Source: Alkalicoccus luteus (GTDB lineage Bacteria; Bacillota; Bacilli; Bacillales; Salisediminibacteriaceae). Taken from it: DNA of 64,000 nt. Positions 26,763-36,561 of the stretch are shown one piece after another (positions within the stretch are counted from its first letter, which is position 1; each line of letters starts with the position of its first letter). The notes beneath the pieces were generated by a model that did no database searches, was not told where the DNA came from, and saw only the letters and a program-made list of their open reading frames with translations. The DNA is taken from the NCBI GenBank assembly GCA_052061695.1, contig JBPZEY010000002.1; one strand, given 5' to 3'. A program made the position numbers and the translations under genes.

Positions 26763-29700
26763 TTATTTTTCCTCCAAACGTATACGTTCTCCAGTACGCA
26801 TGGCGATAATCACGGCTTCCGTGTTCTTTTGTCCCCACGCTTCTTCCAGTGCCTGTTGGTACATCTTTAATTGAAAATGATACCGAGCCCTTAAGCTTTC
26901 TGCATCCTGAGCGCGGTCGGTCTTATAGTCCAGAATAACCCAATCCCCATTTTCGTTTTGGTAAACGCAGTCTATAATCCCCTGGATAAACAAATTCTCA
27001 TCCGGTCCCGTCCAATTAGGGTAAAAGCCGGATGCCGGAATACGAATATTAAACGGGAGCTCCCGATAGACGTAGCGGGCTTTTCTAAGCGCCAGACCAG
27101 TGTCACTTTTGAAAAAACGTTCAATCCACTCGGGCGGTACTGCATCAGCTTCTGCTTTAGTCAGCTTCTCCTCCTGTACGAGCCTTTCCAACTCCTGCAG
27201 GATACCATCCCTGTCGAAATCAGCATAGTGAATAAACTGCATGACGGTGTGCACAGCCGTACCGATATCCGCACCGGATTGTTGTTCAGCTGAAGCAAAT
27301 GAAGGTTTCTCTGCAAGTTCCTGTTTGTTTGTCGTAATGAGTTTCGCATATGGATCCGGCTCCTGCATCCGCTTCAACTCCGTAACGGAATGCTTCACCG
27401 GTGTGCGAACTGCTGCAGCATGCTCATACCGCCATTCCAATGAATGCTGAATTTCTTTTTCGGGTGCTGCAAACGGTTCCAGCTTCTGAACGTGTTGAAG
27501 AAGCTTTTTTCGTTCCTCGTCTCCATTCTCTGTCTCAGGCGCAGGCAGGGTCTGAACGCTCTCTGAAGAAATAATCCAGCGAGTACCGGACTCTGCTTCA
27601 TGGAGCGGCGCTTCCGGAGCAAACTGCGTTAAATTAGCGCGGTACGTCATTAAAACAGGGACGAGCCAGTCAGCTGGTGAGCCGCTTTTAAGCAAGGAAG
27701 CCTCCGCTACCCTGCTGCCTTCCACACTCATCTTCCAAGCTTCTACTGCTTTTGCTGTATCTTTCACACTTAATGTGCAAATAAGCTTTTGCTCTGCTCT
27801 GGTCATGGCGACGTAGAGAACACGCATTTCTTCTGCCAGCTGCTCCCGTCTGAGTTTTTCACGCATAACGTAATAAAAAAGAGTTGGATACGATGTCCTC
27901 TTGTCCGGGTCAACAAGTCTGACAGCCAGTCCCATTTCTTTATGTTTTAGATACGATTGATTTAAATCCTGGAAATTAAATCCTTTATTTAATCCGGCCA
28001 GCATAACGACTGGAAATTCAAGTCCTTTGCTTTTATGCACCGTCATCAAACGAACAACATCCTCTGATTCGCCTGCTGCTCCCGCCTTGCCTAAATCTTC
28101 TCCTCTTTCTTTCATGCGTTCGATTAAGCGCAAAAAGCGGAACAATCCCCGAAAGGAGGTCGTTTCGTACTGAACGGCTCTGTCATAAAGAGCTGTGAGA
28201 TTAGCCCGGCGCTGCCTTCCACCGGGCAGACCTCCGCAATATTCTAAGTAGCCGGTGTCACTGTACAGCTGCCAAATAAACGAGGCAAGGCTTTTTTCTA
28301 CCGCATCGCTGCGCCAGATCTCCAGTTCAGATAAAAAGCTGGCTGCCCGGCTATCCGGATTGTTTCCTGCGTACATTCTTAAAGCAGTAAAGAACGACCC
28401 CTCCGGATGACAGGCCCGGATATGAGCCAGCGCCTCTTCATCCAATCCGCCTATTGGAGAACGTAAAACCGACGCCAGCGGTATATCCTGGTAGGGATTG
28501 TCAATAATTTGCAGCAAGCTCAGCATCACGCGAATTTCCACCGCATCAAAATAGCCGGTAGACAGATCTGCATAGAGCGGAACGTTATAAAGACTGAATT
28601 CTTCAACGTAGGTTTCGGCCCAGGGCATCGATCGCATCAGCACAGCTATATCGCTGTATCGTACCGGGCGCTGAACGCCTAATTCTTTATCAATAACCAT
28701 AAAGCCGCTGTCGATCATACGGCGTATTCTCACCGCTGCAGCTCTTGCTTCTAATCGTGCAGCTTCTGCGTCCTCTTCATCCCCATCGCCTTCACGGCTG
28801 CATATGACGAGCTCAGGCTCCATCCTCTCCAGACTCGGCTCATTCTCTGCCCCCTGCCTTAAAAAAGAGCGTTCGTCATAATCAAGTTCTCCGAGACGCT
28901 CACTCATTAATTTTCGAAACAGATCATTTACCGCACCCAGAATTTCATGCCTGCTTCGGAAGTTGGCGGCAAGGTCAATACGGGTCCCCGCGCCATCTTT
29001 TTCGTAAAGGTGAAACTTACTTAAAAACAAGCCGGGTTCCGCAAGTCGAAAGCGATAGATGGACTGCTTGACGTCACCGACCATAAACATCGAGTCTGCG
29101 CTGGTAATTCGCAGCAGCAATTCTTCCTGAACGAAATTTGTATCCTGATACTCATCAACGAGGACTTCCTTGAATCGTCTTTGGTAAGACCGCACAGCAT
29201 CTGTTTCTTCTCCGAACAGTTTCAGACAGTAGTGCTCCAAATCATGAAAATCCAGCACATTAACCGATCGCTTCCTCGCTTCGTAGCGCTCCGCAAAGCT
29301 GGTTGTATACTCAGCCAGCAGCTCAAGAAGTGGTGCTGCAGCGGCCATGTCATCAAGTACGAATTCTGTTTCCTCTTTCAAAAACTGTTCATAAAGCTTC
29401 TTCCATTCGTCCTTAACTGTATCGCGGCCGGATTTTACCACATGTTGTTTGTCAGCATCAAGAAGCTCTTTATCCGCTTTTTTCACCGCAGGCAGCCGCT
29501 TAAATGATGGACTTGCAAGAAGCCTCATGCTTTCTCTGTCTGTTGCTGCAAGGATCCGGTCTATGGTCCCGGCCTCTTCTTCCAATACTGGCAAATAAGC
29601 CTGCGGGCCGTCTTCCTCCCGGCAAAGAACAAGCATCCGCTCATATAATGCGCTGAGCGACTGAAACCGGTCTTTTACAAATTGCTGAGCGTCATGAAGC

Positions 29701-30317
29701 CACTCCGGCTCGTCTGAGGCAGACCGATAGACGTCAACCATATTCGCGAGCCACTTCTCTGGATACGGATTAGCACGAGAGAAATGATATAAATCCAAGA
29801 TCAGCCGTTTTAACGCATCATCATCTTTGTCACCGGTAAAATAGTCAACGAGGCTGTAAAATCGGTCATCGTCCCGGTATGCATCTTCAAACAATTCTTC
29901 TATTACCTCATCTTCCGTCAGCAGGGCTTCTGTTTGATCTAAAAGCCGGAACCGCGGATCGACCCCAGCTTCATAGTAGTAGGTTTGCAGTACGCTTTTA
30001 CAAAAGGCATGAAGTGTAGAAATACTTGCCCTGGAGAGCAGGCTCAGCTGTCTTCGTAAAAGAGGTGAATTCGGCCGCTTCTTTAACTCATTTTCCAGTC
30101 CTTTGCTGATCCGTTGGCGCATTTCAGCAGCTGCTGCATTCGTAAAGGTCACAACGAGAATTTCACTGATTTCAAGCTCTCCGCTTACAAGCCGCTGAAT
30201 AATACGTTCGACGAGAACGGCTGTCTTCCCACTGCCGGCCGCGGCGGCTACGAGAATCGGGCCTTCCCGCTGCTCAATTGCCTGCTGCTGGGAAACAGTC
30301 CATTTTTTAGCTGTCAT
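26763..30317 (-). CDS. addA: ATP-dependent helicase/nuclease subunit A
   Basis: UvrD-type 3'-5' helicase with a C-terminal nuclease domain, the functional equivalent of RecB. It has 1184 residues. Walker A is AAAGSGKT (about 23-30), motif II is VDEYQDTN at about 388, helicase motifs V-VI are VHKSKGLEFPVV and VAMTRAEQK, and the RecB-type nuclease motif is WVILDYKTD at about 1130. The ATG at 30317 overlaps the addB stop by 11 bp. Part of the AddAB end-resection complex that loads RecA at Chi. Confidence 0.96.
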   Translation of the reverse strand: MTAKKWTVSQQQAIEQREGPILVAAAAGSGKTAVLVERIIQRLVSGELEISEILVVTFTNAAAAEMRQRISKGLENELKKRPNSPLLRRQLSLLSRASISTLHAFCKSVLQTYYYEAGVDPRFRLLDQTEALLTEDEVIEELFEDAYRDDDRFYSLVDYFTGDKDDDALKRLILDLYHFSRANPYPEKWLANMVDVYRSASDEPEWLHDAQQFVKDRFQSLSALYERMLVLCREEDGPQAYLPVLEEEAGTIDRILAATDRESMRLLASPSFKRLPAVKKADKELLDADKQHVVKSGRDTVKDEWKKLYEQFLKEETEFVLDDMAAAAPLLELLAEYTTSFAERYEARKRSVNVLDFHDLEHYCLKLFGEETDAVRSYQRRFKEVLVDEYQDTNFVQEELLLRITSADSMFMVGDVKQSIYRFRLAEPGLFLSKFHLYEKDGAGTRIDLAANFRSRHEILGAVNDLFRKLMSERLGELDYDERSFLRQGAENEPSLERMEPELVICSREGDGDEEDAEAARLEARAAAVRIRRMIDSGFMVIDKELGVQRPVRYSDIAVLMRSMPWAETYVEEFSLYNVPLYADLSTGYFDAVEIRVMLSLLQIIDNPYQDIPLASVLRSPIGGLDEEALAHIRACHPEGSFFTALRMYAGNNPDSRAASFLSELEIWRSDAVEKSLASFIWQLYSDTGYLEYCGGLPGGRQRRANLTALYDRAVQYETTSFRGLFRFLRLIERMKERGEDLGKAGAAGESEDVVRLMTVHKSKGLEFPVVMLAGLNKGFNFQDLNQSYLKHKEMGLAVRLVDPDKRTSYPTLFYYVMREKLRREQLAEEMRVLYVAMTRAEQKLICTLSVKDTAKAVEAWKMSVEGSRVAEASLLKSGSPADWLVPVLMTYRANLTQFAPEAPLHEAESGTRWIISSESVQTLPAPETENGDEERKKLLQHVQKLEPFAAPEKEIQHSLEWRYEHAAAVRTPVKHSVTELKRMQEPDPYAKLITTNKQELAEKPSFASAEQQSGADIGTAVHTVMQFIHYADFDRDGILQELERLVQEEKLTKAEADAVPPEWIERFFKSDTGLALRKARYVYRELPFNIRIPASGFYPNWTGPDENLFIQGIIDCVYQNENGDWVILDYKTDRAQDAESLRARYHFQLKMYQQALEEAWGQKNTEAVIIAMRTGERIRLEEK

Positions 30318-33300
30318 GGCTGTTGTCTCCTTCCTGCTTCATCAGCTCGATAATATCGTCCTGCTTTTTTTCTGGAAGGACTCTGTAGCTGTTACCGGGA
30401 AGCGATTGATCAAATTGGCAGAAGGAACGGTAGGCACAATACGTACACGGTACCTCCTGCTTTTTTCGGTAAGGCTTCAGTGATGTATCGCCATCCATAA
30501 TCTTTTCAGCATAGCGCTTCATGCTTCCCCTGATATAGTCGCGAAGCAGATTGAAATGCTCAGCTGCAATCGTTTTAGACCTTGCCCCTTGAGAGCCGTC
30601 TTTTTTAACATACAAAGGCGCTATATCAGATGCCCCTTCTTTCAAGGTGTGATCATGAGCATCCACCGCTCCTTCTTCAGCAGACAGAAGCCCTTTCATT
30701 TTGAACGCCTTTAACAGTTCTTTTTCGATCTGCTCAAGCGTCATTTTCTGATCGCTTCTCAGCATCGGATTGTGAACGTGGAAGTACAGAACGCCTGCCG
30801 GATCCGCTTCCACGTGCAGCCAGTTGACTGCAAAGCTCGTCACCACGTCAAGATAGACGAGCATTTGCAGGGCCAGCCCGTAATAGACATCCTCCAGCTT
30901 AATATCTTTATCACTGGATTTATAATCAATGACACGCAGATAAGTGCCCGTATCCATATCCGCTCGATCAACGCGGTCAATTCTTCCAGATATTTCCACA
31001 AGTGCTCCGGAATCGAGTGTAATCATCAACGGCGGCAGTTCTTTGCCTGAACCGAAGCCGACTTCCCAGCCTGCCGGAATAAAATGAGATCGTTTCGACT
31101 GTTCGTTCAGCATCACCGCTGCTCGTGCCACAACTGCTTTTAACTTATGAAGAATGTAGGCATATCTGTCCGAACTGCGTAATATGTCTCTCTGAATGGC
31201 CGGTGCCAGCTTTTCTACTGTCTGCTCTGCCTGATGGATAATTTCTTCTTGACGGAGGCTTTCGGGATCTGTGGAGCGCTGTTGGAGCTGTTCGGATACT
31301 TCTTTCAGTGCATCATGAAACAGCATCCCGATATCCGGTGCCTCAAGTTTATAGCGCGCACGTTCACGCAGCTTTAACCCGTACCGTGCATACTGTGAAA
31401 ATGGACAAGCATTAAACTGTTCAAACCTGGAAACGCTCGCCTTTAGTTTCTTTCCGTAAAGAGCGGTAGCTGCTCCTTGAGAGAGGCTGACAGGTTTATT
31501 TTCATGGTGCAGACTCCCGAGAAGCATCGCAAAGCGTGTATCATTCTGATTCCGAGCGAGCCAGTTATAGGCTGACCACCAGACCGGATCAAGTGAGTAT
31601 CCCTCTTTATAACGCTGCAGCTGAAGCGCAAGCAATCCCGCGGTTCGTTCCGGTGTCGTAATGAAAGTTGCTGCCGGTCCGCTCTCATCCTCAGGGACTG
31701 TGCCCTTTACATAGCGAGGAGCAGCTGGGAGTCTTTCTTTCAGCTGTTCGATGAACAACGACGGCTGAAGCTTTTTACCGGCATCGTCTGCAATCGCATA
31801 TGCACAGTATAATTTCTCAGCCGGCTGGGAAATAGCACGGTAAAACAGAAAATTCTCATGCAGAAGCTGTGCATTAACGCCTGGAGCCAGCTCTACTCCA
31901 GATTGTTCCAGCAGTTCACGCTCTTCTTCCTGAAAAAAGGAATGCTCTTCAAGCTTTTTCGGGAAAACATTCTCATTTATGCCAATCAAAAATAACGCAT
32001 CGACTTGCTGAACTCTGGATATCTCTGCATCTCCGATCAGCACCTGATCAAACGCTGGAGGAATGATCGAATAGGTTAATGCATCAAGAGCGGTTTCCAT
32101 CGTTTCTCTAAAGACGTGCAGCTCTGTTTTCCGTCCATCGCCGACAGCGTGTAAATCGTCCAGCAGCCTGACAATTTCACGCCAAATCTGTTGATGTTCC
32201 TCTGCCTGCTCCGGCTTGCCTTCATCTGTTCGTAACCGATGCCATGAAGCGAGTCTGTCCGGCACACCCAATGCAGTGAGCAACTGATAGACTGCTTCCA
32301 CATAATCCGAAAGATACACAGCTTGCTTCATACTTTTTTCAAAAGCGGTCATCTGATGCAAGGCTATCTGCCGGATATCTTCCATCGTACGCTCAGAACC
32401 TTCCCCAGCCGATTCAACAGCGTCATCCCAGCTAACAGCTTCTCGCCAACGCCAGCTCTTGATGCCTCTTGCCAGAAGGTAGTTCTCAAACTGATCGATT
32501 TCTGAACGTGTCACGTCCTTTTGGAAAAACAATTCGGTTTTAACCATTCGAAAAAAACTTTCATAAGGCCAGTTAAATTCAATTGTTTCCAACGCAGATT
32601 TGATCAGCTCGGAAAGCGGGTGTTCCTTAGCAGGCCGCTTTCGATCAAGAAAGTAAGGAATACGCTCCTGCTGAAAAGCTGTTTCTAAAACGGGACCATA
32701 CAGCTCAAGATCTCTCGTGATCAGCGCAATATCCCTGTACCGTTTTCCCTCTTTGACAAGCCGTGCTATTTCACGCGCGGTTGCTTCACATTCTGCTCGG
32801 CGGCTGACCGCTTCCCAGATTTCTACTCCTTCGCCTTCTTCCGCTGTTTGCGGAGGGTAGCGAAAGACAGATGTTTCAAGATGCTGAAGTGCCGGCTTTT
32901 CTGAACGTCTCCCCCCGGAAGCAAATTCGATTGAAAACGGAACCCCTTCCTCTTCAGCAGCTGCTTTTAATTTATGTACGAGCTGATGTGATCTGAAAAA
33001 CAAATGAAGTGGATCCGGTTCTTCCCAGCTATTTTCATCAGCAACGACAGCGCTCCAAACGTCTGTCTGAGCGATGATTGGTACGAGCAGCTCTAATTCG
33101 ATTGGCGTCAGTTCATGAAAGCCGTCAGCAAAAACAAGCCAATTTTCTGCTGTTCGCCCTGACTGAAGTTTTTCAGCTGCCAGCCTCAGCAAATCTTCTG
33201 ACTCAATAAATCGGCCTTCCAGCTGTTCTTCTGTTTTACGCTGAATCAATGTAAAATCATGCAGCTTAGCCACGAGTTTTTCTTCCAGTGCTGATCTATT

Positions 33301-33750
33301 TGTCTTTTGTTGAAGCTCGTGAAATAAGCTTTCAAGACTGGAGCACGTTACCGAATAGCGTCTGCACTCCGTCATCATCTCTTCTACCTGATCAATAAAT
33401 CCGGAAGCCTCATAGGAGGTCCGGAACAGCTTCAGTTGATCTCCTGATTCAGCTGCATTTGATTTGAGCAATCCGTGAATTCCTGCTTTACTCAGCTGAG
33501 GATGGATCATGCCGCCTTCGAGCTCCAAAATGTGATAGGCAAGCCTTGTGAAACTGAATACACGGACTCGCGTCAAGGCCCCTCCTGCACGCTGAAGCAA
33601 TTCACGCTCCATTTGAAACGTCATCTGTTCAGGAACAAGCAGTATAATCGGCGGGCCTGCAGGATCCTGCTTCACGTGACTGATCAATCGCTGCAGCATA
33701 TTTTCTGTCTTGCCGGTACCTGCTCTTCCGCCTATAACTGTAAGTGCCAT
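30307..33750 (-). CDS. addB: ATP-dependent helicase/nuclease subunit B
   Basis: A 1147-residue partner of AddA. N-terminal Walker A is GGRAGTGKTENM; the C-terminal nuclease has VIDYKSSDKD and the four Fe-S cysteines: one in CPFSQYARYG (about residue 780) and three in CTYCAYRSFC (about 1103-1112). It provides the second nuclease and Chi recognition (family knowledge). The ATG at 33750 follows GGGAGG; the earlier in-frame codon at 33777 is rejected as lacking a ribosome site. First gene of the repair operon. Confidence 0.95.
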   Translation of the reverse strand: MALTVIGGRAGTGKTENMLQRLISHVKQDPAGPPIILLVPEQMTFQMERELLQRAGGALTRVRVFSFTRLAYHILELEGGMIHPQLSKAGIHGLLKSNAAESGDQLKLFRTSYEASGFIDQVEEMMTECRRYSVTCSSLESLFHELQQKTNRSALEEKLVAKLHDFTLIQRKTEEQLEGRFIESEDLLRLAAEKLQSGRTAENWLVFADGFHELTPIELELLVPIIAQTDVWSAVVADENSWEEPDPLHLFFRSHQLVHKLKAAAEEEGVPFSIEFASGGRRSEKPALQHLETSVFRYPPQTAEEGEGVEIWEAVSRRAECEATAREIARLVKEGKRYRDIALITRDLELYGPVLETAFQQERIPYFLDRKRPAKEHPLSELIKSALETIEFNWPYESFFRMVKTELFFQKDVTRSEIDQFENYLLARGIKSWRWREAVSWDDAVESAGEGSERTMEDIRQIALHQMTAFEKSMKQAVYLSDYVEAVYQLLTALGVPDRLASWHRLRTDEGKPEQAEEHQQIWREIVRLLDDLHAVGDGRKTELHVFRETMETALDALTYSIIPPAFDQVLIGDAEISRVQQVDALFLIGINENVFPKKLEEHSFFQEEERELLEQSGVELAPGVNAQLLHENFLFYRAISQPAEKLYCAYAIADDAGKKLQPSLFIEQLKERLPAAPRYVKGTVPEDESGPAATFITTPERTAGLLALQLQRYKEGYSLDPVWWSAYNWLARNQNDTRFAMLLGSLHHENKPVSLSQGAATALYGKKLKASVSRFEQFNACPFSQYARYGLKLRERARYKLEAPDIGMLFHDALKEVSEQLQQRSTDPESLRQEEIIHQAEQTVEKLAPAIQRDILRSSDRYAYILHKLKAVVARAAVMLNEQSKRSHFIPAGWEVGFGSGKELPPLMITLDSGALVEISGRIDRVDRADMDTGTYLRVIDYKSSDKDIKLEDVYYGLALQMLVYLDVVTSFAVNWLHVEADPAGVLYFHVHNPMLRSDQKMTLEQIEKELLKAFKMKGLLSAEEGAVDAHDHTLKEGASDIAPLYVKKDGSQGARSKTIAAEHFNLLRDYIRGSMKRYAEKIMDGDTSLKPYRKKQEVPCTYCAYRSFCQFDQSLPGNSYRVLPEKKQDDIIELMKQEGDNSHDS

Positions 33751-33774
33751 TTGGCGACCTCCCTCTGCCTTATA

Positions 33775-33788
33775 CAAGCATACGTTCG
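33775..33788 (-). promoter_or_regulatory. LexA-box-like sequence upstream of addB
   Basis: Minus strand CGAACGTATGCTTG resembles the Bacillus SOS consensus CGAAC-N4-GTTCG with two mismatches in the right half-site. It sits 25 bp upstream of the addB start, with TATAAG directly downstream as a possible -10. Weak evidence. Confidence 0.35.
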
Positions 33789-34084
33789 TACTTCCAGTTT
33801 AGCATATTCCGTTTGCCCGTGCGACTTGAGATGACAGTTCAGCTCATCCATACCATTCACGTCAAAAGCCTGAGCGAGAACTCTTCCAGTCTGTTAACCA
33901 CCTCATTATGCCTAACCGCTATTCGTACTCCTGCCAATCCTCTTGGCTTATTATCCTGCAGTAGACGTATCTTCAGCTACCTCACAAGGTGTATTAAGCG
34001 TTTATTAAATCAGCAAACATACAGGAGGGCAAAGCCTCACTCGGGCACAGGCTTCTCTTAAGAAGCCTTAGACACCCCGTCCGG
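33789..34084. other. Intergenic stretch without recognised gene
   Basis: Between addB and the small gene at 34085 no open reading frame or known element is apparent. The only structure seen is a perfect 8-bp stem AGGCTTCT/AGAAGCCT with a 4-nt loop at 34049-34068, lacking a T tract. Confidence 0.5.
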
Positions 34085-34291
34085 CTATTTCCACGTTCTG
34101 CCGTCTGTCATGCGTATGCGAAGGGTTCTCGGGCTGCTCGTAACACCATTAGGGAACGCTGCTGAACACTGGCGCACCCTTTCGAAAACATCACGACGCA
34201 CAAAAGCGGCAATTCGACTGCTGCAAGCTCGTGCCAACCCTTTATCAAGTGTTTCAATAATCGTCTCAGCTGCTGAAATCGGCTGGCTCAT
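34085..34291 (-). CDS. Possible small protein, 68 residues
   Basis: A 68-residue open frame beginning MSQPISAAETIIETLDKGLA and ending MTDGRTWK. The codons look like local coding usage (GAA, GAT, AAA, CTT frequent), and the protein is helix-rich and basic with a plausible strand at the end. No convincing ribosome site precedes the ATG, only TTTAAGAT, which lowers confidence. The antisense frame 34110-34298 is open but less protein-like. Function unknown. It lies alone, upstream of addB. Confidence 0.4.
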   Translation of the reverse strand: MSQPISAAETIIETLDKGLARACSSRIAAFVRRDVFERVRQCSAAFPNGVTSSPRTLRIRMTDGRTWK

Positions 34292-34402
34292 ATCTTAAAG
34301 ATCAGCGTTAGGGAAAGATCCGGTTGACATCAGACGGTAAGTGAGTGTTTCCAAATAAAGATTAATGAAGGGTGCTTTACTTGCAACTATGTGATCGATA
34401 CG

Positions 34403-34444
34403 CTGAAAAGCCGGTACAGGTCGGAAGCTGTACCGGCTTTTCAG
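34403..34444 (-). terminator. Terminator of the FAD monooxygenase operon
   Basis: A perfect 17-bp stem: CTGAAAAGCCGGTACAG pairs with its complement around an 8-nt loop, 34 bp after the stop codon. The T-rich 3' arm ends GGCTTTTCAG. Confidence 0.75.
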
Positions 34445-34478
34445 TCATCATTCAAATACCATTTTCACTCAGAAGGGG

Positions 34479-35837
34479 TCAGTCCTCTTCAGAGCTTTGT
34501 CTTTTTTTACGCCATGGATAATCATCCTGATCAGTGAAAACTGCTTTTTGACTGCGCTTTTTAAACCTGGATCGCATGTACATAGAAGAAGGACCTAAAA
34601 ACCGGGCAGCGTCCATTGGCGTATACATCCACCAGCCCACCCCGGAGATATTCAGCATATGCTTATAGTGGAGAATCGGATGTCGTTCAAAGCGCTTCAA
34701 CGCAAACATCCGGCCCCACTGATACCACTTAAATGACCAAGCATACCCGAGCGCAGAAAAATGGCTGAGCAGCGACAGCCGGTCTGCCCTCTTTTTTCTT
34801 ACTTTCTCAAACATTCGCAAATGCTTAGGCTCAAGATTATTCGTTTCAAACATCCAGTTCAGTAAATCTCCAAGAATCGCCCCATCCTGAATAGCCAGGT
34901 TCATTCCCTCACCAGCCATCGGATGAACGGCGTGAGCGGCATCTCCAATAATCGCTGCATTCCCTTGAACATATTCGTGAATGTTATGACGGATCGGAAT
35001 CATGAGCTGTATTTTCTTCCATGATTCGATCTGCGTGACGCAGTCTTTCAGCTCCGGTTCAAACTGAATAATTGGATCGTAAAACGTGTGCAGGCCTTCC
35101 TTTTTCATCCTGTTATAATCACCTGGTTTGATCAGCAGGACACACCGTACTTCATTATCAGGAAGCGGAAACAATCCGATAAACGATTTGTGTGAAGCGT
35201 ACATTCTAGCTTCTGTGTAGTTTTCCGGTCTCGGGAATGTTACTGTAAGAAAGTGATGGTTATACTGTGTAGTGACAAGCTGCTGCTCCATTGCCTTGCG
35301 CATAAGCGACGACCTGCCTTCAGCTCCTACAAAGAAATCAGCCTGTATCTCAACTTCCTCTCCATCCTTCTTCACCATGGCCCGATTGAATTGTTTCACT
35401 TTACTGTCCATCGACGTAAACTTTTGAAAAGCCGCTGGATTCCAGTAATGAAACGAATCATGCTTAACTGCTTCCTCTAAAATGATGTTTTTCAGCTTTT
35501 CGTGAGGTATCATGCGTGCTTCCGGAAAGGTTACAGGCAGGCGGTCATAATGAAGCGGAATGTACATGCTTTCCTCTACCGTCCCGTCCGCTGCTTCTTT
35601 CATTTCATAGGTATGAATAGTCGGGAGCGGGTGACTCGTCTTTACAATACGATGGTCGATCCCCATTTCTCTGAAATGAAGCAGCGACTTTGGTTGAAGC
35701 AGCTCGCCTTTATAGATTTTGCCAGGGTTTTTATCTTTTTCGATGACGAGCACCTTTGTATTTTGCTGCGCAAGCCGGAGAGCAAGCGTCAGCCCTCCAA
35801 CGCCTCCGCCAATCACTACTACTTGGAATTGTTCCAC
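34479..35837 (-). CDS. FAD-dependent monooxygenase (PHBH-type)
   Basis: About 452 residues. The N-terminal dinucleotide fold is VVVIGGGVGGLTLALRLA and the second FAD motif is GDAAHAVHPMAGEGMNLAIQ at about residue 295, as in aromatic hydroxylases and UbiH-like enzymes. The basic C-terminal 60 residues (RSRFKKRSQ...WRKKRQ) are extra and could bind membrane or RNA. The start is probably the GTG at 35837 with AAGGTGG upstream; an ATG at 35864 overlapping the preceding stop (ATGA) is the alternative. Third gene of an operon with an amino-acid-oxidase-like enzyme and a TVP38 protein; substrate unknown. Confidence 0.85.
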   Translation of the reverse strand: MEQFQVVVIGGGVGGLTLALRLAQQNTKVLVIEKDKNPGKIYKGELLQPKSLLHFREMGIDHRIVKTSHPLPTIHTYEMKEAADGTVEESMYIPLHYDRLPVTFPEARMIPHEKLKNIILEEAVKHDSFHYWNPAAFQKFTSMDSKVKQFNRAMVKKDGEEVEIQADFFVGAEGRSSLMRKAMEQQLVTTQYNHHFLTVTFPRPENYTEARMYASHKSFIGLFPLPDNEVRCVLLIKPGDYNRMKKEGLHTFYDPIIQFEPELKDCVTQIESWKKIQLMIPIRHNIHEYVQGNAAIIGDAAHAVHPMAGEGMNLAIQDGAILGDLLNWMFETNNLEPKHLRMFEKVRKKRADRLSLLSHFSALGYAWSFKWYQWGRMFALKRFERHPILHYKHMLNISGVGWWMYTPMDAARFLGPSSMYMRSRFKKRSQKAVFTDQDDYPWRKKRQSSEED

Positions 35838-35860
35838 AGAACCACCTTCTTCATAAGCTG

Positions 35861-36520
35861 TCATGTTAGTTCTTCTAGGTCAACGTTTTTCTTTTTCAGC
35901 ATTCGTTTTACGATATAAGGAATAATAAGCGCGACAGCGAATACTCCGGCTGTTGCAGCAATCATGCCTGCACTTAAATCCGCAAGCGATGCTCCAAGGA
36001 GATTGAATGCCAGCGTGCCCGGAATAATACCGATCATTGTAGCGCCGAGAAACGTTTTCAGTTTAATAGAGGATGCTGCAGCCAGGTACGTTACCAAGTC
36101 AAAATTAATTACTGGAAGAATTCGCAAAGAAATGATGTAAAACATGCCGTTCTCTTCAATTCGTTTTTTTATAACCTCTCGTTTAGCTCCGGAAAGTTTT
36201 TGCTTTTTTCTGCCCCCTAATTTACGAATAAACAGAAAAGACAGCAGCGCTCCAGCTAGGGACCCTGCGTATGTGGCAGCCGGACCGATGATTGGTCCAA
36301 AGGCCAGTCCCCCGGCTACTGCCATGACAGAGGCGGGAAAGAGAAGAAACGGCCTCATTGCGAACATCAACACGAATACGGCCGGACCAAGAAGTCCGAA
36401 TGACAGAAAAAAGTCCTGCAGCTGTTCCGCTTCAAAATTCAAATAAGTAGCATTTATATAAATCAGAAGAGCAGCCGCCGCAATAACTGCAGCGGCTTTA
36501 ATTAGCGTTTGAACATTCAT
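35861..36520 (-). CDS. TVP38/TMEM64 family membrane protein
   Basis: A 219-residue integral membrane protein of the DedA/VTT superfamily, with about five hydrophobic segments and the family glycine/proline block FPASVMAVAGGLAFGPIIGP at about 62-81, followed by a basic loop (RKLGGRKKQKLSGAKREVIK). RLLPVINFDLVTYLAA-type re-entrant sequence follows (SLRILPVINFDLV). Family members are linked to lipid scrambling or membrane homeostasis. RBS AAAGGAG. It lies 41 bp after the oxidase gene, and its stop overlaps the ATG alternative of the monooxygenase. Confidence 0.88.
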   Translation of the reverse strand: MNVQTLIKAAAVIAAAALLIYINATYLNFEAEQLQDFFLSFGLLGPAVFVLMFAMRPFLLFPASVMAVAGGLAFGPIIGPAATYAGSLAGALLSFLFIRKLGGRKKQKLSGAKREVIKKRIEENGMFYIISLRILPVINFDLVTYLAAASSIKLKTFLGATMIGIIPGTLAFNLLGASLADLSAGMIAATAGVFAVALIIPYIVKRMLKKKNVDLEELT

Positions 36521-36561
36521 AAAGTGGCTCCTTTTCCTCCTATATCCGTTTTCGATGCTCT

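Noticed and set aside
34110..34298. Plus-strand open frame opposite the 68-residue candidate
   Set aside because: No ribosome site and a less protein-like composition; treated as the antisense shadow of 34085-34291.
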